A DNA stretch of 64,000 bases, taken from assembly GCA_036785325.1 (NCBI GenBank), contig JAXIVH010000007.1, forward strand, positions 10,136,660-10,200,659, written 5' to 3'. Source of the stretch: Urophycis tenuis (Eukaryota; Chordata; Actinopteri; Gadiformes; Phycidae). Position numbers and translations under genes: made by a program. Under the pieces are notes generated by a model. That model did not search any database and had not been told where the DNA came from. It saw nothing but the letters and a program-made list of their open reading frames with translations. Shown here piece by piece: positions 47,571-63,124 of the stretch (its first letter is position 1; the number at the start of each line of letters is the position of its first letter).

Positions 47571-47628
<58 letters not shown>
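47571..47628. repeat. (TA)n microsatellite
   Basis: About 28 TA units after sushi 2 of copy B. The same site in copy A (33738-33752) and copy C (about 54574-54585) has only a few units, so it expanded after duplication. Confidence 0.9.
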
Positions 47629-47630
<2 letters not shown>

Positions 47631-48559
47631 TGAACGCTCAAAAGAAACATGACTCGGTTTTAAATTAGACCGGCTCTGAAAATAAGATTGATTGCATATT
47701 ACCTTCACTAGGAAGACTAACTAGCGTTAGAAAAAAAACATGTCGAAGGTCTGCCTATGAAAGCATCCTTTTTGTTGAAATGAAGCGAGCAGCCAGTGGT
47801 CATCTGCTCATGTTGTTTGTTCAGTTGCAGAGGCGGGCTGTGGACCTATACCGGAAATACCCAACGGTGAAGGCACCGCTCAAACCAATAGCAACACCGT
47901 TGCAACGTTCTCCTGCCACGACGGCTTCCGTCTGGTGGGTAACCCGCGTGTGTCCTGCAGCGCTGACGGAACATGGTCCAATCCTCCATTCTGTCAAGGT
48001 CAGAAGAACAGTCCCACTGCCTCTGTCTGACCAGTGAGCCTCACCCCAAGTTTTTGAGAGATGCTGAGGGGACACAATTTCTTGCCGTTTTTTAGTATTT
48101 CGTACCCTACGCGGTACGGGTAGGGTACGAAATTTGGAACTGGGTTTCCCTTGCCCGGACGTGGGTCACCGGGGCCCCCCCCTGGAGCCAGGCCTGGGGG
48201 AGGGGCCCGTTGGCGAGCGCCTGGTGGCCGGGTCTACGCCCGCGGGGCTCGGTCGGGCACAGCCCGAAGGGACGACGCGGGACCCCCTTCCCATGGGTTC
48301 ACCACCCGTGGGAGGGGCCAAAGGGGTCGGGTGCCATGTGAGCTGGGCGGCAGCAGGAGGCGGGGACCTGGGCGGTCCGACCCTCGGCTGCAGAAGCTAG
48401 CTCTGGGGACGTGGAATGTCACCTCTCTGGCTCCGATGGCGGGGGAAGATGCCGGTCAGACCTGGCAGACCCAAACGTACTGTGAGGGTCTGCTGGGAAC
48501 GTCTGGCTGAATCTCCTGTCAGAACGAGCTTCAACTCCCACCTCCGGGAGAGCTTCAAC

Positions 48560-49593
48560 CAGTGTTTCCCACAGGATTTTTGTAGACTATGGTGGGGGGC
48601 TCGCAATCCTCTAGGGGGGTCCGGGGGCATGCCCCCCCGTGAGAAAAAATTCAGTAGATTTCATTTAAATGCATCAATCTGGTGAATTTTGAGAACCAAT
48701 TTATGACATATCAATTACTGACAAATTACTTACAAACTGCTGGTACTGGTTTGAATGTTGATGACACAATGTGTCATACTAAATGGGGTTGAGGAGTTTT
48801 CAGAAAGCATTTATACAAAAATGACTAAAACAGTGCTGAGCCTTTATACTACTAGTGAACTGTCAAGCGCGCAGCTGGGGGGACGGGGGGTTGCGAGGAC
48901 GCCTTGCCATGGCGACGGGGGGAAACAGGACGTTGGGGAGCCAAACCAGCCGTGAGGATTTCCCCTTCTATTAAACGCTACAGCCCACCTGTGTTGGCAT
49001 ATTATTGGGCTGCTAGTGAAGTCTATTTGCCTAGGTGAAATGAGTCCAGGCCAGAGCTAGTGAGCGGAGCAGAGCGCGAGCGAGCGAGGAGCGGATGGAA
49101 TGTTGCTGGAATGTGGAGCGTTTTTTTATTTAGACGCCGGAGCGGCCGCTCTGTTCCGCTCCAGTGTCGCTCCGATACCGCTCACACCACGAGTCTGAGG
49201 CATGCCCAAATCCAAACGTGTGTCTTCTTGTTGCACTTGTCTATCTTTTAAAATAAATGTTCTAAGACTGAAATATATTGCCGTTGCTCTTAGTTCTTTA
49301 GGATGTACGTTTTCTGTTTAAGGTGGCAATTCGTAGTAGATTATTTCTCCCTCATTTAAATTGGAGCGAGCGTGGAGCGATTTCAGTGGAGCGGGGAGCG
49401 AAAATGAGCGGAGCGGCCGGACGCGATTTAGAGCGAGGAGCGGCCGAGAGAACAGCCGTCTGAGTGAGGAGCGGAATATTCGCACCGCTCAGCTCTGCTC
49501 ACTAGCTCTGGTCCGGGCGGATATTAAAACTATGGCGGCCGAAATTAGACTATGGCGGTGCGCCATAGTCTCGTCAATGTGTGGGAAACACTG
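48560..49593. mobile_element. hAT element nested in the LINE
   Basis: The ends are CAGTGTTTCCCACA and TGTGGGAAACACTG, a 14-base inverted repeat. An 8-base target duplication GCTTCAAC flanks it (48552-48559 and 49594-49601). Both features fit the hAT superfamily. No transposase is encoded, and it carries a second hAT element inside. Confidence 0.85.
49052..49510. mobile_element. Second hAT-type element nested in the first
   Basis: The ends CAGAGCTAGTGAGC and GCTCACTAGCTCTG are inverted repeats. The flanks GTCCAGGC (49044-49051) and GTCCGGGC (49511-49518) are an 8-base target duplication with one mismatch. The inside is rich in GAGCGGAGCG words in both orientations and has no coding capacity. 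Confidence 0.8.
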
Positions 49594-49841
49594 GCTTCAA
49601 CCATGTCCCAGGGGAGGCGGGGGACATAGAGTCCGAGTGGACCTTGTTCCATGCCTCCATTGTTGAAGCGGCCGACCGGAGCTGTGGCCGTAAGGTCGTT
49701 GGTGCCTGTCGCGGCGGCAACCCCCGAACCCGCTGGTGGACCCCAGCGGTAAGGGATGCCGTCAAGCTGAAGAAGGAGTCCTAACGGACCTTTTTGGCCC
49801 GTGGGACTCCTGAGGCAGCTGATGGGTACCGGCAGGCCGGT

Positions 49842-51825
49842 TTAATATACACCCTCTGGTGCAACCTAGACACATCATCAGTGATGTAACCTGAGGTCAT
49901 AGGGTGTTTCGGGTCTCTCAACATCAGACACCCTCGCCCAGGCGACCCAGCCGGGGGTGATCAGACCCCGGCTTGTGTCTAGGTAGCTTGTGTGGCCCAC
50001 GGATCACCCCTCCTGATCCACGGCCATCTTGATGCCTTCTCAGCAGCATCAGTGATGTTCTTGATGGCTTTCTTGCTGTGCAGTCCCCTTATTCCCAACA
50101 ACTTGAGGGCCCTGCAGAGTGACTGGCCTGCGAAACCTCGGCAACCAACCTCAATGGGACTACAACGAGTCTTCCATCCGTTGCGCCGGCATTCGCCTGC
50201 CAGCTCCTCATACTTGGCCCTCTTCCTCTCAAATGCCTCCTCCATCCGGTCTTCCCAGGGCACAGTCAACTCCAGCAGTATCACCTGCCTTGTTGATTCT
50301 GACATAAGAACCAAGTCCGGCCTAAGTGTGGTCACTGCGATGGTCTCTGGGAATTTAAGCTGTTTCCCCAAGTCCACCTTCAGCTGCCAGTCCCTAGCTG
50401 TTGTCAGGAGCCCCCCTGTTTGGCCTGGGCGTTGTTGAGGCTTCTCACCAGATTTAACAAAGGTGATTGAATGCCTAGCTGGCTGTTGCTGCTTGCTGAG
50501 TGAGATCCCCGAGCAGATGGTATCTGCTATCACCTTCAGCACCTGGTCGTGGCGCCAACGATAGCGCCCCTCGCCCAGGGCTTTCGGGCAACAGCTTAGG
50601 ATGTGCTCCAGTGATCCTCTCCTCTGACACAAAGGGCAAGCAGGTGTTTCTGCCAGGCCCCAACAGAAGAGGTTGGAAGGGCTGGGGAGGACGTCGTAGA
50701 CTGACTGGATCAAAAACTTTATACGGAATGGCTCTGCCTTCCAAAGCTCTGACCAAGAAATCTTCCTATCCAGTGTCTGCTCCCATCTAGTCCACGCCCC
50801 CTGTTGTCTCATCCCGACCATCTTGCTTGAGCGGGTCTCCTCCAGCCCTGCTCGAACCTCTTCCTGGATAAGCTGCCGCCTCTCCTTCCCCCGGGCCTTG
50901 TTGTACCGAGGTCCTGGGTTGCTCCCAAGCCCTGCCCGGCCTGTCGCCACTGTTCCCACCAGAACACCGTGGCGCAGCCGCGCCTCAGCTTGCTCGACCG
51001 TCTCCTGGGCTCTCCACTTCCGCCCAGTCCGCACTTCAATCCCCGCTAAGGAGACTTTGGTGTCACTCGAGTCTCTGTACAGCAGCACCTCTCTCGCACG
51101 GGTAACCATGAACTCCTCCGACAGACTACTGAAGGGAAGTCGCAGCTTGTTCTTATGCCCATACAAGGCTATGCTGCTGAGGCTTCTTGGTAGGCCCAAC
51201 CACCTGCGAAGGAAGCTACTTACCTTACGCTCGAAGCCCTCAACGGTCGTTAGTGGGACATCGTAGACCAGTAGTGGCCAGAGGAGGCGTGGCAGGATGC
51301 CATGCTGATATATCCATGCTTTATACTTACCTGGCAGCCCTGACTTATCCACCGCCATTAGCCAGTTACCCAGTTCTCTGCTGGTCGCCTTGAGCGCTGC
51401 TTTGTCCCTCAGGGTGCCATCAAAGATCTTCCCCAGGCTCTTCACTGGCTCCTCTGAAACCGATGGAATCTGGACACCTCCCAGCGAGAACCGGAACTTG
51501 TCTGTAACCTTCCCCTTCTTCACCACCAGGGAACGGGACTTAGCAGGCTTAAAGCCCATACGCGCCCAGTTAATGAGCCGCTCAAGGCCTTGGAGAACCC
51601 ACCTACAGCCTGGAACTGATGTTGTAGTAACTGTCAGGTCATCCATAAAAGCTCTGATGGGAGGCTGCCGCACACCTGACTTGGTGAGCGGTCCTCTGCA
51701 CTCCACCTCCGCTGACTTAACAAGCATGTTCATGGCCAAGGCAAACAAAATCACTGAGACTGTACACCCAGTGATTATGCCTTTCTCCAGCCGATGTGAT
51801 GCTGATGTTACTGTCCCCGAGGTGA
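49842..51825 (-). mobile_element. Second non-LTR retrotransposon, reverse orientation, nested in the LINE
   Basis: It splits the outer LINE frame between the EAADGYRQA text (before 49841) and LRRLRRQKLGCGKEFGEAM (from about 51850). On the minus strand one frame is open from about 51820 to the stop at 49979. It encodes ITGCTVSVILFALAMNML, the catalytic-region MDDLTVTTTSVPG, and a C-terminal part with ETPACPLCQRRGSLEHILSC (a Cys-Cys-His-Cys finger) followed by ELTVPWEDRMEEAFERKR (endonuclease-like region). The 5' region is truncated. The order RT, zinc finger, C-terminal endonuclease-like recalls R2-type elements, but the clade is not proven. Confidence 0.8.
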
Positions 51826-52146
51826 CTCTCAAACTGAAAGAGTGCGGAGCACGGCTTCGGCGGTTGCGGAGGCAAAAACTCGGGTGTGGGAAGGAGTTCG
51901 GTGAGGCCATGGAGAACGACTTCCGAACGGCTTCGAGGAGGTTCTGGACCACCATCCGGCGTCTCAGGAGGGGGAAGCAGTGCTCTGTCAACACCGTGTA
52001 TGGGAGGGACGGGGCGCTGCTGACCTCGACTCGGGACGTCGTGAATCGAAGACCTCCTCAATCCCACCAACACGCCTTCCACTGAGGAAGCAGGGTCTGG
52101 GGACTCGGGGGGGGACTCTCCTATCTCCGGGGCTGAGATCGCCGAG

Positions 52147-53637
52147 GTGGTTAAAAAGCTCCTCGGTGGCAAGGCCCCGGGGGTGGACGAGATCCGCCCC
52201 GAGTTCCTAAAGGCCCTGGATGCTGTGGGGCTGTCTTGGTTGACACGACTCTGCAGCATCGCGTGGACATCGGGGGCAGTGCCTCTGGATTGGCAGACTG
52301 GGGTGGTGGTTCCCCTCTTCAAAAAGGGGGACCGGAGGGTGTGCTCCAACTACAGGGGGATCACACTCCTCAGCCTCCCCGGTAAGGTCTATTCGGGGGT
52401 CCTGGAGAGGAGGGTCCGTAGGATAGTCGAACCTCGGATTCAGGAGGAGCAATGTGGTTTTCGTCCCGGCCGTGGAACTGTGGACCAGCTCTATACCCTT
52501 AGCGCGGTCCTCGAGGGTGCATTGGAGTTCGCCCAACCAGTCTACATGTGCTTTGTGGACTTGGAGAAGGCGTTCGACCGTGTCCCTCGGGGAGCCCTGT
52601 GGGGGGTGCTCCGGGAGTATGGGGTACCGGGCCCGCTGATACGGGCCATCGGGTCCCTGTACTCCCGGTGCCAGAGCTTGGTCCGCATTGCCGGCAGTAA
52701 GTCGAGCCTGTTTCCGGTGAGAGTTGGCCTCCGCCAGGGCTGCCCTTTGTCACTGATTTTGTTCACAACTTTTATGGACAGAATTTCTAGGCGCAGCCAG
52801 GGCGTTGAGGGGTTACGGTTCGGTGGCCTCAGGATTGCGTCACTGCTTTTTGCGGATGATCTGGTCCTGTTGGCTTCATCGGGCCGTGACCTTCAGCTCT
52901 CACTGGAGCGGTTCGCAGCCGAGTGTGAAGCGGCTGGGATGAGGATCAGCACCTCCAAATCCGAGGCCATGGTTCTCAGCCGGAAAAGGGTGGAGTGCAC
53001 TCTCCGGGTCGGGGAGGAGATCCTGCCTCAAGTGGAGGAGTTCAAGTATCTCGGGGTCTTGTTCACGAGTGAGGGGAGGATGGAGCGGGAGATTGACCGA
53101 CGGATTGGTGCGGCGTCGGCAGTGATGCGGGCTCTGCACCGGTCCGTTGTGGTGAAGAAGGAGCTGAGCCGAAAGGCGAAGCTCTCGAATTACCGGTCAA
53201 TCTACGTTCCTACCCTCACCTATGGTCACGAGCTGTGGGTAGTGACCGAAAGAATGAGATCTCGAATACTAGCGGCCGAAATGAGTTTCCTCCGCAGGGT
53301 GTCCGGGCTCTCCCTTAGAGATAGGGTGAGAAGCTCGGTCATCCGGGAGGGGCTCAGAGTAGAACCGCTGCTCCTCCGCGTCGAGAGGAGCCAGTTGCGG
53401 TGGCTCGGGCATCTAGTGAGGATGCCTCCTGGACGCCTCCCTGGGGAGGTGTTCCGGGCACGTCCCTCCAAGAGGAGGCCCCGGGGAAGACCCAGGACAC
53501 GCTGGAGGGACTGTGTCTCTTGGCTGGCCTGGGAACGCCTCAGGATCCGCCCGGAAGACCTGGACGAAGTGGCTGGGGAGAGGGAAGTCTGGGCTTCTCT
53601 CCTCAGGCTGCTGCCCCCGCGACCCGACCCCGGATAA
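52147..53637 (+). CDS. LINE reverse transcriptase, C-terminal ORF
   Basis: An open frame of 496 codons with the RT motifs GKAPGVDEIRPEFLKAL, NYRGITLLSLPGKVY, QCGFRPGRGTVDQLY, DLEKAFDRVPR, GLRQGCPLS and the catalytic LLFADDLVLLAS, then the C-terminal YLGVLFTSEGRMEREIDRR and RRPRGRPRTRWRD. It ends LLRLLPPRPDPG. It copies the element's own RNA into DNA. The upstream part of the ORF and endonuclease are disrupted by nested insertions, so the copy is not autonomous, but this segment is uncorrupted, suggesting a young insertion. Confidence 0.9.
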   Translation: MVKKLLGGKAPGVDEIRPEFLKALDAVGLSWLTRLCSIAWTSGAVPLDWQTGVVVPLFKKGDRRVCSNYRGITLLSLPGKVYSGVLERRVRRIVEPRIQEEQCGFRPGRGTVDQLYTLSAVLEGALEFAQPVYMCFVDLEKAFDRVPRGALWGVLREYGVPGPLIRAIGSLYSRCQSLVRIAGSKSSLFPVRVGLRQGCPLSLILFTTFMDRISRRSQGVEGLRFGGLRIASLLFADDLVLLASSGRDLQLSLERFAAECEAAGMRISTSKSEAMVLSRKRVECTLRVGEEILPQVEEFKYLGVLFTSEGRMEREIDRRIGAASAVMRALHRSVVVKKELSRKAKLSNYRSIYVPTLTYGHELWVVTERMRSRILAAEMSFLRRVSGLSLRDRVRSSVIREGLRVEPLLLRVERSQLRWLGHLVRMPPGRLPGEVFRARPSKRRPRGRPRTRWRDCVSWLAWERLRIRPEDLDEVAGEREVWASLLRLLPPRPDPG

Positions 53638-54052
53638 GCGGAAGAAATGGATGGATGGATGGATGGGACCCTACGCGGTGAAACTTTATTTAACTTATTA
53701 TTACTTATTTAACTTTAACTTTCTTTATTTTACAGCTGTTCAGCCCCTGACCACACACCAGACACCTACAAGTAAGTCGATATTTGCATCAACCGTGACT
53801 CAGAACCGGCCTAAAAGGCCCTGGTCCACTCAGGAGAACGACGGTGGTGGTGGACAACACACTGACCACCTGTCCTGTACTCTGCAGGTTCTCCTCAAGC
53901 CAAGTGTTACACATTTATGAGTTATACTTGAGTGGCAACAATAATTGTTTAATCTGAAGAAACATTTTAACTTTGACTTACAAACCTGTTGGTTAAGTGT
54001 TGAGGGTCCAATTCGCCTGAAGTTTGCTGTCTTCCTGTTTTTTTTTTTTTAG

Positions 54053-56758
54053 CCATGCCTGCCAGAGGTCTTTGCCCGGATGCCATTCTGGAGAATGGTT
54101 ATATTCTCCCTGATGCGAGGAATGAGCGTCTGTTTTATACCTGTGAAAGAGAACACAAGCCTGATCAGGGTGACAGGTGGGCCATGAGCACATGTACATT
54201 TGGGGAATGGACCCCGCAGCCAAAGTGTATCGGTACGTCTATCTGGTGTCGGCCGCAGAGAGTCTCGCTTCAACGCTTGAGCAACATGCTGACAGATAAC
54301 TCGTGGCCCCGTGATAGTGAATCCCCCTGCTTCGTTTAAAGGAATCAACCGTTGCATCGCCCCGGTCATCGCCAACGGTGAGATCGTCCGCCCAGCGAAA
54401 CCCCACTACGCACCGGGGGAAAGCCTCTTGATCCGCTGTGCCGCAGGATACCTTCTGAGTGGAGTCGGTAATACGGTCTGTCGGGGTGGAAGCTGGCAGT
54501 CACAGCCCAAATGTGAAAGTAAGTCATATGATCATCTTGCACAAAAATGGAAGGCCAATAACCATATTGTAATATATATATATACAGTGAACGCTCAAAA
54601 GAAACATGACTCGGTTTTAAATTAGACCGGCTCTGAAAATAAGATTGATTGTATATTAGCTTGACTAGGAAGACTAACTAGCGTTAGAAAAAAAACATGT
54701 CGAAGGTCTGCCTATGAAAGCATCCTTTTTGTTGAATCTATATTGCCCACTTTGTAACCCTGGGAAACGGACACCATTGAAATGACGCGAACAGCCAGTG
54801 ATCATCTGCTCATGTTGTTTGTTCTGTTGCAGAGGCGGGCTGTGGACCTATACCGGAAATACCCAACGGTGAAGGCACCGCTCAAACCAATAGCGGCACC
54901 GTTGCAACGTTCTCCTGCCACGACGGCTTCCGTCTGGTGGGTACCCCGCGTGTGTCCTGCAGCGCTGACGGAACATGGTCCAGTCTTCCATTCTGTCAAG
55001 GTCAGAAGAACAGTCCCACTGCCTCTGTCTGAGCAGTGAGCCTCACCCAAAGTTTTTGAGAGATGCTGAGGGGACACATTTCTTGCCGTTTTTTTAGTAT
55101 TTCGTACCCTATGCGCTGAAACTTTATTTAACTTATTATTACTTATTTAACTTTCTTTATTTTTACAGCTTTATTTACACAGCCCCTGACCACACAGACA
55201 CCTACAAGTAAGTCGATATTTGCATTAGGTAGCCTACCACCCAACCCATCAACCGTGACTCAGAACCGGCCTACTCAGGAGAACGACGGTGGTGGTGGAC
55301 AACACACTGACCACCTGTCCTGTACTCTGCAGGTTCTCCTCAAGCCAAGTGTTACACATTTATAAGTTATACTTTAGTGGCAACAATAATTGTTTAATCT
55401 GAAGAAACATTTTAACCTTGACTTACAAACCTGTTGGTTAAGTGTTGAGGGTCCAATTCGCCTGAAGGACGCAATCATTTCAACCATTTTGTGTTTAGCG
55501 CATGGTGAATAACGACTGCTTGTTTCATGCCCTATTCCAGCAGTGGCCACCAGTAGATCAGAAGCGCCAGGTAAGGTGTTATGAGTTACTATGCTGGTAA
55601 TCATTCGGAAATTCAATTTCATTTCATTGCACAATAAAAAATTTTTAAACGTGGCCATGGATTGAGGGACATGAACCAGACAAGGTACTTTGCAGTTTGT
55701 ACCACCCAAAACATCTCACAACGACCACTCAAAACCCGCCGTAAAGACCCCGACTTCATCCCAACTTTGAAAGTGAAATGTGTGAACCCTTCCCTGCGCC
55801 GTGTCTTGTACGCGCTGCGAATTCTTCTCAAACAAAGTATGAATTCAAAATGTGCCTTTAAAAAAACAAACAAACAAACAAACAAACAAAAAAGAGACAT
55901 GATACGCGTGTACGAAAAGGTGAATTTATGTATGACCTCATGTTTCAATGTAAAGGAACATTCCCCTCAGTGCTTGTTGAAACGGTAGCCGAGTGTGTCC
56001 GCCTGTTGACAACAACGAGTAACTGATCAGGGCACATTTGTAACACTCCAGTACAGCAGCTAATATTGATTAGTTCAAATTTCTTAAGTTTTCAACGTTT
56101 TTGCTGTTCATTGTTTTTATTTTTAATTTTTGTTTTTGTTTTTTAAAGTTGAAAGATGTGGACAAGCGCCGTGGATCCCAAACGCAGCAGTGGAAGTGTT
56201 CGCCTGGAGCATCTTGTACAAGTGCCACAGAGGCTACAGACTGGCAAACCCCGTGCTGTCTCGGGCATACTGTTTCTCGGACGGGTTGTGGTCCCGTCCG
56301 CTGCCACAATGCACAGGTTCGCATCAAACCGCCTCGTTAGCACAAAGCCTTTTTCGAAGAGGTGCAACAGACGAAGAGAGCACATATTTTGAGGACTTAA
56401 TTTGAGGCTTCGAACATGAATTGAGGCGAAAGGTGAACGTTACTTTGCACGTTGCGTGATTGATGACGTTGTAAATGACCTCCTCCTGTCTATAGACTTA
56501 TTTCTTCAAGAAAGCTTATGGACTGACTCACTGATAATATTTTTCATTTTTATTTTCATTTTTATGAGATTTTTACAACCTTGTGAAGTGACCTTGGGTG
56601 TTTTGAAAGGCGCTTTAAATAAAATGTATTATTATTATTAATATTATTATAGACCTCTTTTAGAAATGATATCCATCCATAAAATAATCTACACATTGTG
56701 TTCTTGTCCCCATTTAGAATGCCATTGGGTAAGTTTTAACCTTTTCAACATAGCCTAA
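54053..56758 (+). CDS. Sushi/CCP protein, copy C (no signal-peptide exon of its own)
   Basis: The exons are sushi 1 54053-54232, sushi 2 54342-54518, sushi 3 54833-55000, linkers 55169-55207 and 55541-55570, sushi 4 56149-56316 and tail 56718-56758. All are intact and phase 1 at each border. The copy begins at an internal duplication joint near 54023, where intron sequence from after the linker of copy B meets intron sequence from before sushi 1. It can be expressed only by splicing from copy B exons or from a new upstream promoter. It differs from copy A by substitutions such as IVRPAKP in sushi 2 and ANPVLSRAY in sushi 4. Confidence 0.75.
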
Positions 56759-57289
56759 CCAGCAACATGTTTAATTGTAATTCCATCTGCATTTTATGTT
56801 AACTAATACTTACAAATAAAATGTATTATTATTAATCGAATTATAGGATCACAATGTATAATTTTTCTGTACCCGCCTTTCAATTGAAATGTTTTTTTTG
56901 GGTGCAAATATGCAACCTATTCTAATCTTAAGCAACATGTAGACATGCTAGAACATCTTCAGAACGAGAACTCACTAATATCTGTTCTTTTCAAAGTGCT
57001 ATTGAGGACGGGGAGAAGCTGCGGGCAGGCCTCCACTTGAATGTCTTCACAAGGATTTGGTTTTCTTGCCATAATGGTGGTCTTCACACACTAAGAGTAA
57101 AATAAAAATTTGTTTCTGTCCACTTCACCCAAAACAGTGACATTATTTGCATAATGGCTTCATTGTCAATGTTTGGAAACATGGTTAAGGTCCAAACATG
57201 ACAGGTCTTCCTGAATTCCTTTATACTGAAACATTTCATTGTCATTTTTTTTTAAATGTGATCATTAAAATGTAGCCAATGCATTTAAT

Positions 57290-58299
57290 CACAATGTGAG
57301 AAACATTCTTTTTTTTCTTCTTTTTTTAAAAATATTTAATATATCTGTATTAACTGAATACAAACTGATGTAGGTAGGGACAACTGTGATAAAAAAAAAA
57401 AATCATGCCAAAGACGTTGACTTTCCTGTAGAACAAAGTAGCCAGCCGTTCTGCACTTTGTCCTGAACACCATCCAGAGCGCTTCACCTAGTGTTTGAAA
57501 TGCACTTTTCTTCTTTTTCTTTTTTTTAAACCTTTTTTTAGCCACACAACTCCATTTATCAGCCTTTATTGTCCATTTTTTTTTGTTTTTTTTGCGGTCA
57601 TCATGACCGTCCACCTCCACCAAAACGCTGTGGTGACATCACAAGGCCCGGGGGCGGAGCCAGGACCGCCGCCGCCGTCCCCGGGGCCGGCCCGACGCGG
57701 CCGCACCTCAGCCCCCGACGTCGAGCATCAAGAGAACAAAAATAACGGTTGCTCAAAGACCTTTGGCTCTGAGAATTATAATTACATTCTAACTACCTAC
57801 CCCCCCGCACGGTATAAATCCTTAATGTGTATAAAGACCATCTCCATTCACTACATCCGCCGCCCCCCCCCCCAAAACAAATACCACACCCAAGACCCAA
57901 CGCCTTTCCTGGGATGATTCACAAGGGCAGGGCGTCACTGTGGTTCCAAATCCCTCCGTCAGTCAGTCCATCTCGTGTCCGTCTCCACATGTCGGGAGAG
58001 GGAGGGGGGAGGGGGGAGGGGGGAGGGGGGGGGAGGAAAACTATAACTGCATTCATAAAAAGAATAAAAGATAAATCTACATTTCTGTGGTCCCTCCCTA
58101 ATACCCCCAGGGCTGGCAGCGTCTGCGTGCCGGTCTGAGCAGGAGGGCTGCTGGACCCCCGGGGGGGGGGCCCGGGTGGAGACCTCCGTCAGCCCCGGAG
58201 GCTCCGCTGGTCTGGGCTGCCTCTGGGGGGGAGGTGGGGAGGAGCTGGCGTATGTACAGGGAGGGGAGGGGCGGAGGGGCTGGAGGAAGACCCGTGGCC
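57290..58299 (-). other. cdc73: 3' UTR and downstream region of cdc73
   Basis: It follows the cdc73 stop codon on the minus strand and is convergent with copy C. It includes C- and G-rich runs near 57864 and 58005-58035. About 57290-58100 is duplicated at 39970-40873. Candidate polyadenylation signals (AATAAA-like on the minus strand) are present in the T-rich part, but none can be singled out. Confidence 0.6.
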
Positions 58300-62545
<4,246 letters not shown>

Positions 62546-63120
62546 CTGAGAAGAAAACAGAGAAGGAAATCATTCAAGGGTCGGTGCAGAGCGTCCCCTG
62601 AATCACGAGCATCTCGGCCCAGACGTCACGCGCTGCCAACACAGAGATCTGTGTCCCCAAATGGCAAATCACAATTAGTTTCAGTGATTAGTTTAGCAAG
62701 GCTGCGGGAGCCGAGACATTGGGACCCAAAAAAAAAAAAAGGCTAACTTTAAAAACCAAACCAAGTATGTATGAGTGCAGGGAGAGCAACCTCGAGAGAA
62801 AAATAAAAGTAGGACTGCTGACATCAGGTCATTGCACCACACACACACACACACACACAGACACGCACACAGACACAGACCCCTTCTGTTTTTTAACCCC
62901 CTGGACCCTCCACACAGTCATGGGTTACCATGTTGTCAGGGGAGATGGCCATGCGATTTGTCCTGGGAAACAAAGAGCTCTTGATGGCCGTAGCCCAGTC
63001 TGGCAGAGAGCCTCTGTTGTAGCCGTCACGCGCACGTGAGCTGCCCCAGGCATGCAGTGACGGTGACGGAGGCAGGGGTGGGTGGGGTGGTGGTGGTGCT
63101 AAAGGGTAAAAGGCCAAATT
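62546..63120. other. cdc73 intron sequence
   Basis: No exon is recognised. A CA microsatellite is at 62838-62858. A GC-balanced block at 62915-63050 is open on both strands (minus-strand text GYNRGSLPDWATAIKSSLF), but it matches no part of parafibromin that I know. It may be a decayed repeat. Confidence 0.5.
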
Positions 63121-63124
63121 GCTT

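Larger units (their letters stand above)
48116..53667 (+). mobile_element. Teleost non-LTR retrotransposon with nested insertions, in the intron of copy B
   Basis: It is flanked by a 12-base target duplication ACCCTACGCGGT (48104-48115 and 53668-53679); copies A and C lack the insertion. The 5' part has GGAACTGGGTTTCCCTTGCC and the start of the endonuclease frame (LALGTWNVTSL) near 48400. After nested insertions the RT frame is open at the 3' end. The 3' tail is GATAAGCGGAAGAAATGG plus GGAT repeats. The first 14 bases of the insert are an inverted copy of the adjacent target. Confidence 0.9.
46821..53771 (+). pseudogene. Sushi/CCP protein, copy B (stop codon in sushi 1)
   Basis: The exons are signal peptide 46821-46890, sushi 1 47069-47248, sushi 2 47359-47535, sushi 3 47831-47998 and linker 53736-53771. 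The signal peptide is identical to copy A. Sushi 1 contains TAA at 47116-47118 where copies A and C have a Tyr codon (LENGY). Sushi 2 and 3 are intact. The intron after sushi 3 holds a 5.55 kb LINE. No sushi 4 or tail belongs to this copy; the next exons downstream are those of copy C, in the same phase. Skipping the 180-base sushi 1 exon would keep the frame, so this may not be fully dead. Confidence 0.75.
44711..58105. repeat. Segmental duplication, unit 2
   Basis: Matches unit 1 (30611-40873): zbtb41 exons 9-10, sushi copies, and the cdc73 3' UTR. It carries two extra events: an internal tandem duplication joined at about 54023, and a 5.55 kb LINE at 48116-53667. Because unit 2 runs into intact cdc73 and unit 1 into intact zbtb41, a simple tandem duplication of the ancestral zbtb41-sushi-cdc73 interval explains both. 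Confidence 0.85.

Noticed and set aside
51390..52085. Plus-strand ORF across the junction between the two LINEs
   Set aside because: Its first part is the antisense of the inner LINE and its last part the outer LINE in the correct frame; the combination is accidental.
62893..63117. Possible extra cdc73 exon (GYNRGSLPDWATAIKSSLF)
   Set aside because: It does not match any part of parafibromin upstream of the SQARPPPNQKKG exon and has no matching splice phase that I can show.
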